Part shown: positions 7,493 to 14,468 of the stretch, piece by piece
Layout of the letters: each line of letters opens with the position of its first letter
Position numbering within the stretch: position 1 is the stretch's first letter
Assembly: GCA_041601535.1 (NCBI GenBank)
Contig: JBFIHZ010000036.1
Span: forward strand, 1-20,196
Source of the DNA: JBFIHZ01 sp041601535
Lineage (GTDB): Bacteria; Pseudomonadota; Gammaproteobacteria; Xanthomonadales; SZUA-36
Length of the DNA: 20,196 nt
Reading direction: 5' to 3'
Translations under genes and position numbers: made by a program
The notes under the pieces: generated by a model
The model's input: the letters and a program-made list of their open reading frames with translations, nothing else
What the model was told of the DNA's origin: nothing
Databases searched by the model: none

Positions 7493-10400
7493 CCCCGACG
7501 GGGGCAACAGGTGCCGGAAGGTCCAGAATGGTGGGTGCAGCGAAAAACTCCCGCTCCAGCGACCTGAGCCGGGCCATGGCATGGGCCAGGCTGGTGGCAA
7601 CCGAGCCGGTGCGCAGCACGGCTTCAGGTTGTGATTTCCAGGTCGACAGAAACTGCTGCCAGCGTGCCAGCCCGCTGTCGTGGATGCGGCTTATGGCCAC
7701 GTTGTTATCGCGGAACCGGCGCAACATCGTCTCATCCAGCAAACCCTGCTGCCCTTCCAGCCCAGCGCGTATGGCTTCCGAGTCCAGCATGAACTCCGGA
7801 TAAAACAGCAGCAACTGACTACGCACCATTGCTTTGTACATCGTGACGTCGTTCATCAGGTCATTCAGCGGAACGCCCACGCTGCCCGGGCGACTGGCCG
7901 GCCGCAACATGCGGCTGTACACGGCCTGCCTTTCCGCCTGGTACAGCAAACGCAGATGCTGTGCCAGGCGGTCGCGAATGCCAGCCTGCGGACTGGTTTC
8001 AATCTCGGTAACACCCAGGCCGGTAACAAACCAGTCACGCCACTCGGCACCACGGCTCCAGTTGGCGGAGATCACTTCCGATGGACGGCTGCGGGCCGCG
8101 GCCAGGTAGGTGAGGCGGTCTGGTACTACCTTGAAGCCTGCGCCGCCGCCGCGCGAGGTTACGATCTGCTTGCCGACCCACTCCGTGGGACAACCGTCTT
8201 CCAGCACTTCGTCAGTGGCCGCGGCAATCAGGTAGTGATACTCATCCGGACTGATGATCCTGGATGCAAAAATCGTTTCCGCCGTGGTGCCCTCGCGATA
8301 TCTTCCCACCAGTTCGAAGCTGAGACGTCCGTGGTAGTTGGCAACGTTCGGATCCTCCGGGCGCACCGGTTCAGCACGGCGGTCAATCCATTGCATATTG
8401 TCGTAACAAATCTCTATGCGGCCCAGGCCGGTCTGATCGGCCAACAGGTATTCGTCCGGGAACAAGCCAATCAATGCACGGGTGGCTTCCAGTTCGGTGG
8501 TCATTTCACACACCCGCTCACTGCTGCACGGGGCAATCATCAGGCCCGGCGTGCGGTAGGAGGTCTCCTGTGAAATACCGCCTGACAGAACCACGTCGGC
8601 ACCGGGACGCAAGCGCGACTGGCGGAAGGCCAGTTCAGCTTCCCGGATTCCGGCAATCAGTTTGTCCAACGCGGACCGGTAACGCATCAGTTCAGCGCTG
8701 ATCAGGTCATTGACTCCGGAACCCGAACTGTTGATGCAGTCCAGCTGTTGCGACATGGAGCGCAGCAGCTCTCGCCCCTGCCGTAACAGGTCGTTCACGC
8801 GCTTTTCGTTATCCGGTGTTTTGAAATACACCGGTGACTGATGCGCGAACCAGACGGTCAGGGTAGCCAGGGCCGACCATTCAAGTGGATTTGGCAATGG
8901 CCGCGCCGGCATCGGGCAGTTGCTGCTTGACTGTTCATGCAGGTAGCCCAGCGTGTAGTTGATGCGCTGCCAGGGGGTGAGTTCAAGCTCACGCCGCACC
9001 TGGTCAGCGCCGAACGGGCCGTTCGGATCGCCGGACAATTCGGCGCCACGCACGGTATTGTCCGCCAGCTCGACCAGGCTTCTGATACACCGGTCAAACT
9101 GTACCCGGCTCATCTGCGCATTACCGGATTCATCGCGATCAGCCGCCAGGCTGATGCAGACATCGATCTCTTCCGAAATCCTGCGGCGTACCGGCTGGTC
9201 GAAATAGAACGCCATATCAGGCACCAGCAATACCAGCTGGCTGACACTGTCTGCCAGCTCCAGCTGCAAGCCTGCCAGGCGCTGTTGTGACAGTTCGCCA
9301 CTGTGCAAATCCTGCACCACGTCAAATGCAGCGGCCAATTGCGCGTTGAACCGGGAATCCACTTCGGCAAACTGGCGTGACATGGCCGAAGACAAGCGTG
9401 GCAGGAATTCAGCCAGCACACTGGGTAAAGGTGAATAGGCGTTGGTGTCCCCGCGATACATTTCCAGCAGGTCGGTCACCACCCACAGCAGTGACTGGAT
9501 GAATTCCAGGTAGCGGTAATCATTCAGGCCATCAACTGCCGCCGTCAGCCGCAGCAGGTGGGTGGCGTTGCGAGCCTGGGCGGCGTCCATTTCCGGCAAT
9601 GCGGTTAACAGGCTGAATTTCAGGCGCCTTACCCGCAGCTCATCCGGCGGCTCGGGCAGCATGGCCGACTCCATCAGCACCTGCAAACTTTGCATTGAAC
9701 GTTCCAGCACATCCTTGCGCTCGGTTGAGCTTGCCGGCGCGGGTGGCTCGGCGGCCATCCACGGCTCAAACCAATCTTCGTTCAGGGCCGTCAGCAGTTG
9801 CAGCAGCGCGGGGTCGCTGGCCGCCTGTTTTCGCACCTGTTGCCACAGGCGGGTCGACATGAATTCAACATGAAACAGGGCCTCAGGCAGAAAAGAGGCC
9901 GCCAGCCGCTCCTCTGAACGGTCGAATACCGCATTGCGCAAGTGCGCAAACTCCGGACCCAGCGGCGCAACCTGCAGATTGGGCACGATATCGTGCTGCC
10001 CCAGCTCCTGCTGAACAAACCAGGCTGCGGAATCCAGTATGCTGCTGCGGGTAGGCAGTCTGTCATAGCGCTGGGCCAGCCTGTCCAGCCAGGCGCGGTC
10101 ATCACGGAAACCGGCCTCCAGCTCTTCCATTTGCCCGGAGTCGGGCGAGGCGGTCATCTGCGATATGCGCGCGGTGGCTAACAGGGTCAGCAACGCGTCA
10201 TTGCGCGATGAGGGATCTGACAGCGCTGCGGCCAGTTGGCGCGTGCCAGGGATATCATCAAGCCCTGGCTGATCGCCACCGGTTTGCCCAAACGCCGTCA
10301 GCGCAAAGCACGGCAGCGCAACAACCGCCAGCCAACGGATTGTGCGCCGTGGTGAAATCAAAACCAGAGTCCTGTTTTCATGGGTTTCACGGGATTCCAT
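7443..10400 (-). CDS. Large secreted protein of unknown function
   Basis: I do not recognise this 985-residue protein. I start it at the ATG at 10400, because the next residues give a basic n-region, a hydrophobic segment (about 21-36) and a likely signal peptidase site near AFG-QTG at 36-40. Longer frames only add unlikely residues upstream. Residues about 40-600 look mostly helical and acidic, without an obvious repeat. From about 620 to 860 the protein appears more mixed, with several cysteines (around 626, 632, 665 and 737) that may form disulfides in the periplasm or outside. The last 120 residues are again helical, ending in an Ala/Pro-rich tail. There is no lipobox, later membrane segment or C-terminal barrel signature. 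It stands alone between convergent DUF2069 and divergent asparaginase-like genes. Confidence 0.85.
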   Translation of the reverse strand: MESRETHENRTLVLISPRRTIRWLAVVALPCFALTAFGQTGGDQPGLDDIPGTRQLAAALSDPSSRNDALLTLLATARISQMTASPDSGQMEELEAGFRDDRAWLDRLAQRYDRLPTRSSILDSAAWFVQQELGQHDIVPNLQVAPLGPEFAHLRNAVFDRSEERLAASFLPEALFHVEFMSTRLWQQVRKQAASDPALLQLLTALNEDWFEPWMAAEPPAPASSTERKDVLERSMQSLQVLMESAMLPEPPDELRVRRLKFSLLTALPEMDAAQARNATHLLRLTAAVDGLNDYRYLEFIQSLLWVVTDLLEMYRGDTNAYSPLPSVLAEFLPRLSSAMSRQFAEVDSRFNAQLAAAFDVVQDLHSGELSQQRLAGLQLELADSVSQLVLLVPDMAFYFDQPVRRRISEEIDVCISLAADRDESGNAQMSRVQFDRCIRSLVELADNTVRGAELSGDPNGPFGADQVRRELELTPWQRINYTLGYLHEQSSSNCPMPARPLPNPLEWSALATLTVWFAHQSPVYFKTPDNEKRVNDLLRQGRELLRSMSQQLDCINSSGSGVNDLISAELMRYRSALDKLIAGIREAELAFRQSRLRPGADVVLSGGISQETSYRTPGLMIAPCSSERVCEMTTELEATRALIGLFPDEYLLADQTGLGRIEICYDNMQWIDRRAEPVRPEDPNVANYHGRLSFELVGRYREGTTAETIFASRIISPDEYHYLIAAATDEVLEDGCPTEWVGKQIVTSRGGGAGFKVVPDRLTYLAAARSRPSEVISANWSRGAEWRDWFVTGLGVTEIETSPQAGIRDRLAQHLRLLYQAERQAVYSRMLRPASRPGSVGVPLNDLMNDVTMYKAMVRSQLLLFYPEFMLDSEAIRAGLEGQQGLLDETMLRRFRDNNVAISRIHDSGLARWQQFLSTWKSQPEAVLRTGSVATSLAHAMARLRSLEREFFAAPTILDLPAPVAPVGASAAEDATGGSATPGW

Positions 10401-10420
10401 TTCTGCCTGTTGTGGCCCGG

Positions 10421-10451
10421 TTGAGGTCAGACATACCGAGCACGTTATACT
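10421..10451 (+). promoter_or_regulatory. Weak candidate promoter for the asparaginase-like gene
   Basis: TTGAGG at 10421-10426 and TATACT at 10446-10451 lie 19 bases apart in the 148-base gap between divergent genes. The -10 is good, but the -35 and spacing are poor. The same AT-rich spot read on the other strand gives TAGTAT, so it may serve both directions. Confidence 0.3.
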
Positions 10452-10548
10452 ACGCGAACCTTGCGGGCTGGGAAAATGCATTCTTCGCGCTGCCACTTAC
10501 GCCCGATGCCGCCACCCGTTCATTCTACGCAACAGAGCCAGTCAAAAC

Positions 10549-11037
10549 ATGATTTCAAAGCTGTTAATCATCACCACCGGTGGCACCATCGACAAAATCT
10601 ATTTTGACGACAAAAGTGACTACCAGATCGGCGAGCCGCAAATCAGCCAGATTCTGCATGCCATGAATGTGGCGTTTGAATTTGAAGTGCTGGCGTTGAT
10701 GCGTAAAGACAGCCTGCACCTGGAACACGACGACCGCATGTTGATACGGGATGCCATCCTGCGCAGCTCGATCAACCATGTGCTGATCACTCACGGCACC
10801 GATACCATGGTCGATACAGCCACTGTATTGAAGGATGTGCCCGACCGCACCATCGTGCTGACCGGCGCGTTGAACCCGGCGCGATTCCGCGATTCTGACG
10901 CGGTGTTCAATATTGGTTGCGCCGTCGGCGCGGTGCAAAGCCTGCCTGCCGGCGTTTATATCGCAATGAATGGCAAGGTATGGAACCCGGATGCCGTGCG
11001 TAAAAACCGCTCGGCTAACCGCTTCGAGGAGCTTTGA
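10549..11037 (+). CDS. Single-domain asparaginase-like protein
   Basis: This 162-residue protein matches only the N-terminal domain of the type I/II L-asparaginase fold; typical enzymes have about 330 residues. It has TGGTI with the nucleophile threonine at Thr13, and HGTDT with Thr84 and Asp85 (Thr12, Thr89 and Asp90 of E. coli asparaginase II). At the position of catalytic Lys162 I read Arg100, in DRTIVLTGALNPA where the classical enzyme has DKPVVMVGAMRP. The whole C-terminal domain is absent. The gene ends with a clean TGA and is not visibly broken. Short asparaginase-domain proteins exist in other proteobacteria, but I know of no proven function. It overlaps the convergent sulfotransferase gene by 23 bases. 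Confidence 0.85.
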   Translation: MISKLLIITTGGTIDKIYFDDKSDYQIGEPQISQILHAMNVAFEFEVLALMRKDSLHLEHDDRMLIRDAILRSSINHVLITHGTDTMVDTATVLKDVPDRTIVLTGALNPARFRDSDAVFNIGCAVGAVQSLPAGVYIAMNGKVWNPDAVRKNRSANRFEEL

Positions 11038-11875
11038 AGCGGGGCGGCACGTAGTTGAAACGCTCCATCTGCGGCCGGTGGCGCTCCACCAGGCGTGCGA
11101 TCTGGTCATCGCTCAGTGCTTGCGCCCACTGATTCTTGGTACCTTTGCGGAAAAAGTGACGTGAATTGGGGCTGCGTTCCGCAAATCCTTCGGCCAGCTC
11201 CTGCTTGCGCAATTCCCTGAACGAAGCAAACTGAATGGCCTTACGCACGCGCTGCCTATCGCCGTCCATGCCCAAAAGTTTGGCCACGCTGCCAAAGGCT
11301 TTGGCTGGCTTGTCCTGCAGGTCTTCGTAACGTACCACCACGATGGCGGGGTGTGGCTGCGCCGTCCAGCTGGCCACATGGGTAGACCACGAACCCATGT
11401 AGCCGGCCACGTTTTCCTCATTGGTGGGAGTGCCGGTTTCTTCGTTACCCATGAAGTCGATGGCCTCATCCAGGCTCAGGCCAAAATGGTCTGCCACCGA
11501 AATCACCACATCGAGTGGATTGCGCACCACGTAAATGGCCCCGGCCATGACGTTGATGTTGTGCAGGGCCACACCATTGTGCTGGCCGAACATATTATGC
11601 GTTTTGGTAAATATGGTGCCGCGCAGGCGGCTGTCCGCAATGTCCTGATGTACCTGGGGACGCAATGCCATGGCCTCATCAAACGTCAGGTCCTGCAACG
11701 CCCTGCCCGCGGCATACGGTTCATACCAACGCGGCTTGGATTCCTCCTCGAACCAGCCCGGCAGAGCCGAGATTTTGCCGGGCCGGGCCGGGTTTTCCAC
11801 CAGGTTGTAAATAAACGCCCTGAGCCAGGTATTACCGGACTTTGGATAGGACGCTAACCAGACGATATTTCCCAT
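11015..11875 (-). CDS. PAPS-dependent sulfotransferase domain protein
   Basis: Predicted cytosolic sulfotransferase (286 residues) moving a sulfuryl group from PAPS to an unknown acceptor. The 5'-phosphosulfate loop is at residues 10-21 (YPKSGNTWLRAF, with Lys12). FTKTHNMFG gives the likely catalytic base His93. The 3'-phosphate site is YVVRNPLDVVISVADHFG (Arg118, Ser126), and the C-terminal KGTKNQW resembles the RKGxxGxWK element of the family. The start at 11875 gives MGNIVWLASYPKSGNTW, a normal N-terminus, with a GGGA seven bases upstream. No sulfate-activation gene (cysD, N or C) or glycan gene is in the window, so the acceptor cannot be inferred. It follows DUF445 by 71 bases on the same strand. 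Confidence 0.92.
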   Translation of the reverse strand: MGNIVWLASYPKSGNTWLRAFIYNLVENPARPGKISALPGWFEEESKPRWYEPYAAGRALQDLTFDEAMALRPQVHQDIADSRLRGTIFTKTHNMFGQHNGVALHNINVMAGAIYVVRNPLDVVISVADHFGLSLDEAIDFMGNEETGTPTNEENVAGYMGSWSTHVASWTAQPHPAIVVVRYEDLQDKPAKAFGSVAKLLGMDGDRQRVRKAIQFASFRELRKQELAEGFAERSPNSRHFFRKGTKNQWAQALSDDQIARLVERHRPQMERFNYVPPRFKAPRSG

Positions 11876-11946
11876 AAATGTTCCCGTAATTGCACCAACA
11901 CTGACTGCCGCAGCAGCGGCCGAACACCTGTTGCCCGTGCAAGGGC

Positions 11947-13200
11947 TTAGCCGCCCGGACCCCAGATGTAGAACGCGTGTATGACCAGCCCCACCAGGCC
12001 GCCCACCAGCGTGCCGTTGATACGGATAAACTGCAAATCCTTGCCAATGGCGAGTTCCACCCGTTCGCTGGTATCACGCGCGTCCCAGCCGGCCACCGTG
12101 TCGCTGACCAGGCTGGCTATGGCGTGCCGGTTATCCCCCACCAGCACCACGGCGGAATTCACCAGCCAGCGGTTCACCACGGCCTGCATGTCCTCGTCCT
12201 GCGCCAGTTCACTGGCCAGGCCGTGCAGAAACTGCGCCAGTTCCTGCCGCACCATTGAATCCGGTCTGGCGATATCCTCTTCCAGGTTGGTGACCAGGTC
12301 GGACCAAAGCGCGTAAAGGTAATCATGCAAGGGCTTGTTGTCCAGCGCGGACTGGCGCAGCTGGTCGGCCGCGCGCTTCAGCTCCGGTGAATTCTGCAAT
12401 TCACTGGCCCAGCGTTCAACCTGGCTGTTAAGTTCCAGCCGCACCGGGTGCTGCGGGTCCAGCGACATCTGCAACAACAGGTTTTCAACCCGTTCCAGCA
12501 TTTGCTTGACGATGCGGTCATCAACAAAGCCGGGCATCCACCATGGGCTTTCCTGCTGCACGTTGCTGCGCAGGGTGTCGCCGTGTTCGCTCAGCAACAC
12601 CACGCCATAGCGCAATACCTGGGTGAGCAACTGCTGATGACGGCCGTCATGCACCAGCCAGTCCAGTGTGCGCCCCAGCAGCGGCGAGAAATCAATGCGT
12701 TGTAACTGGTGGCGGGAGAACCGTTTGAGGAATTGCTTGAACCCGGCTTCTTTCCAGGCCTTGGTGGACCAGGTCAGGATGCCCAGAGCCGAATCCACCA
12801 CGCGGGACTGGCCCAGTGGCGTTTGCACCCACAGCGCCGCCTGACAAGCCAGGTTAACCGACTCCAGCTTGGACCGGACGGCTTGCGGGTCGAGGAAGTG
12901 ATCGGCGATAAACGTGGCCAGGTTCTGGCCAATCTCGTTTTTACGCCGCGGAATGATGGCGGTATGGGGTATCGGCAAACCCAGCGGGTGCCGGAATAAA
13001 GCCACCACCGCAAACCAGTCAGCCAGGGCCCCGACCATGGCGGCTTCGGCAAAGGCATGTATCCAGCCGGACCACGGCCCGGTCCGCCAGGCCGTGGCAA
13101 AAAACAGCGCAGCCATCAGCAACAACAGGAACAAAGGCAGCCGTTTCATGCGGCGCAAGGCCGCAGCGCGCTGGTGCGCCTCCTGATCAGCCGGCATCAT
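11947..13200 (-). CDS. DUF445 family membrane-associated protein
   Basis: Member of the DUF445 family (E. coli YjiN), of unknown function, about 417 residues from the ATG at 13200. A GTG at 13218 would add six residues; no clear ribosome site separates the choices, so the start is uncertain. There is one membrane segment near the N-terminus (LPLFLLLLMAALFFATAW), then the conserved block ADWFAVVALFRHPLGLPIPH and the IIPRRKNEIGQNLATFI stretch. A long, mostly helical middle region follows, then a second membrane segment at the C-terminus (LVGGLVGLVIHAFYIW). Both ends are therefore probably membrane-bound with the middle on one side. The Mpo1-like gene lies just upstream on the same strand. Confidence 0.9.
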   Translation of the reverse strand: MMPADQEAHQRAAALRRMKRLPLFLLLLMAALFFATAWRTGPWSGWIHAFAEAAMVGALADWFAVVALFRHPLGLPIPHTAIIPRRKNEIGQNLATFIADHFLDPQAVRSKLESVNLACQAALWVQTPLGQSRVVDSALGILTWSTKAWKEAGFKQFLKRFSRHQLQRIDFSPLLGRTLDWLVHDGRHQQLLTQVLRYGVVLLSEHGDTLRSNVQQESPWWMPGFVDDRIVKQMLERVENLLLQMSLDPQHPVRLELNSQVERWASELQNSPELKRAADQLRQSALDNKPLHDYLYALWSDLVTNLEEDIARPDSMVRQELAQFLHGLASELAQDEDMQAVVNRWLVNSAVVLVGDNRHAIASLVSDTVAGWDARDTSERVELAIGKDLQFIRINGTLVGGLVGLVIHAFYIWGPGG

Positions 13201-13239
13201 GCTGTAGGGCCCGGGCACTGCTTGGCCGTATTCAAGAGC

Positions 13240-13548
13240 TCACAAGCGGATTTTACCCAGCAACATATCCTTCCACATCACCCAGTCACCCATCAGGCTG
13301 TACAGCGGATAGGTGAAGGTTGCCGGGCGGTTTTTCTCAAAGAAAAAATGCCCCGCCCAGGCGAATCCGTAACCGACCAGAGGCACCAGCACCAGCCAGC
13401 GGGCATCACGGCTCCACAGTGCCCAGATGAGCAAAAGCAGCACCAGATTGCTGCCCATAAAGTGCAGCCGTCGGCAAGCCCGGTTGGAATGCTCACCAAG
13501 GTAAAACGGATAAAATTCGCGAAACGACTGAAAGGTCTGGCTCATCAT
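13240..13548 (-). CDS. DUF962 / Mpo1-like small membrane protein
   Basis: A 102-residue protein of the DUF962 (YGL010w-like) family. The yeast member Mpo1 is an iron-dependent dioxygenase acting on 2-hydroxy fatty acids. Conserved blocks are EHSNRACRRLHFMGS (His20, His29) and GYGFAWAGHFFFEKNRPATF (His67), the histidines being the likely metal ligands. Two hydrophobic segments (about 34-45 and 52-66) suggest membrane association. An AGGGAG lies four and seven bases before the two adjacent ATGs, so the start is sound to within one codon. Whether the bacterial protein has the yeast activity is inference. It sits between the peroxiredoxin-like gene upstream and DUF445 downstream, all on the minus strand. 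Confidence 0.88.
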   Translation of the reverse strand: MMSQTFQSFREFYPFYLGEHSNRACRRLHFMGSNLVLLLLIWALWSRDARWLVLVPLVGYGFAWAGHFFFEKNRPATFTYPLYSLMGDWVMWKDMLLGKIRL

Positions 13549-13590
13549 GCCACTCCCTGTGGTTCAGCCTTTATCATAGCCAAAGGCAGG

Positions 13591-13610
13591 CAGCGGATCG
13601 AATTCCGCTG
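13591..13610 (-). terminator. Hairpin after the peroxiredoxin-like gene
   Basis: A perfect 7-bp inverted repeat (CAGCGGA and TCCGCTG) with a 6-base loop lies 11 bases beyond the stop of the gene at 13622. No T-run follows on the minus strand, so it would be at best a weak terminator or a 3'-end stabiliser that leaves read-through into the Mpo1-like gene possible. Confidence 0.35.
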
Positions 13611-13621
13611 CAAGCCAGCCG

Positions 13622-14320
13622 TCAGTGCTTTTTCTTTTGCTCGCGCACCAGGCGCTGATCCTCGTCGTCCAGGTAGGACTGGGCCGCCGCCAGCAGTACA
13701 TCCGGATGCAACCTGACCTTGTAATCCGGATTGGTGTACTGAAAGCGGATGACGCCGTCGCTGCCAATCAAAAACGTGGATGGCGCGGGCAATACGTGGT
13801 GGTTCTCACCCGATACGGCTTCCAGGTCTATATCCCACTCGCGGTAACGCTCCACCGTATCATCATCCACTTTAAACGCCAGGCCAAAGGCACGTGTCGC
13901 TTCCAGGCGGGCATCAGAGTAAACGGTATAGCCAATATCCGGGTCCTGCAGGCTGGCATACAGCACCTCTGGCCGGTCGATACTGATAAACCACAGCTCA
14001 AAACCCTGGGCTTTCAGTTCCTCCTCGGCATGGCGTAATTCGGCCAGGTGCAGGTTGCAGTACGGACACCAGCCACCGCGGAAAAAGGTCAGGATCACCG
14101 GCTTGTCCATGTTGTCGGGATTGAAGCTTACCGGGTTACGGGCGGCATCCAGCAGGCGGAAGGCCGGCGCCTTCATGCCGGGCAGCAAGGGCTGGACCTG
14201 GTCCGCGCTGGAGTGGATGCGGGTACGCTCGTCTGCGGCCTGAGCCAGCGGCGTGAATACGGTTAAAAGCAGCAAAGTAGCCAGGATCCAGTTCAATTTC
14301 CGATTCATTTTCGTTTCCAT
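13622..14320 (-). CDS. Exported peroxiredoxin-like (AhpC/TSA) protein
   Basis: Predicted periplasmic thioredoxin-fold protein of the peroxiredoxin-like group, 232 residues. The N-terminus is a signal peptide (about residues 1-29, LNWILATLLLLTVFTPLAQA). The mature part starts with the AhpC/TSA pattern (LLPGMKAPAFRLLDAARNPVSF), and the active site is FFRGGWCPYCNLHLAEL with Cys85 and Cys88. A CxxC with this spacing is typical of the peroxiredoxin-like group rather than classic 2-Cys AhpC, so the role may be peroxide reduction or disulfide exchange. PAPSTFLIGSDGVIRF carries the cis-proline region. The C-terminus is very basic (EQKKKH). ATGs at 14320 and 14308 are both possible; the second has GGA seven bases upstream. 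Confidence 0.87.
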   Translation of the reverse strand: METKMNRKLNWILATLLLLTVFTPLAQAADERTRIHSSADQVQPLLPGMKAPAFRLLDAARNPVSFNPDNMDKPVILTFFRGGWCPYCNLHLAELRHAEEELKAQGFELWFISIDRPEVLYASLQDPDIGYTVYSDARLEATRAFGLAFKVDDDTVERYREWDIDLEAVSGENHHVLPAPSTFLIGSDGVIRFQYTNPDYKVRLHPDVLLAAAQSYLDDEDQRLVREQKKKH

Positions 14321-14397
14321 AGTCAGGTGATGTGTATTCCGTTATTCCCCGGAGTATGCCTGATACGACCGTGTTAATCGGCCTTTTCATTCAGACC

Positions 14398-14430
14398 ATA
14401 AAAAAACCCCGTGGCGCAAGGCCACGGGGT
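14398..14430 (-). terminator. Intrinsic terminator of the DUF11 repeat protein gene
   Basis: A perfect 10-bp stem (14421-14430 with 14406-14415, loop of 5) is followed on the minus strand by a run of T (14401-14405), about 40 bases after the stop at 14469. This is a textbook intrinsic terminator for minus-strand transcription, insulating the surface-protein gene from the peroxiredoxin-like gene. Confidence 0.9.
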
Positions 14431-14468
14431 CTGGTTTAACGCAATGAATGCGTCAGATCAGCCGGCGT

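Noticed and set aside
7680..8573. A 297-residue plus-strand open frame inside the large orphan gene
   Set aside because: The minus frame is far longer, starts with a signal peptide and is continuous; the plus frame looks like a His/Gln-rich shadow without a start signal.
10549..11037. Asparaginase-like gene as a truncated pseudogene
   Set aside because: The start, frame and stop are clean, core motifs are kept, and short asparaginase-domain proteins occur elsewhere; nothing downstream encodes the missing domain in another frame, where the sulfotransferase gene begins.
14401..14437. Plus-strand resemblance to part of a GEMM cyclic-di-GMP riboswitch (GCGCAAGGCCACGGGG)
   Set aside because: The match is the loop side of a perfect terminator hairpin, the other conserved helix is missing, and no plus-strand gene lies downstream.
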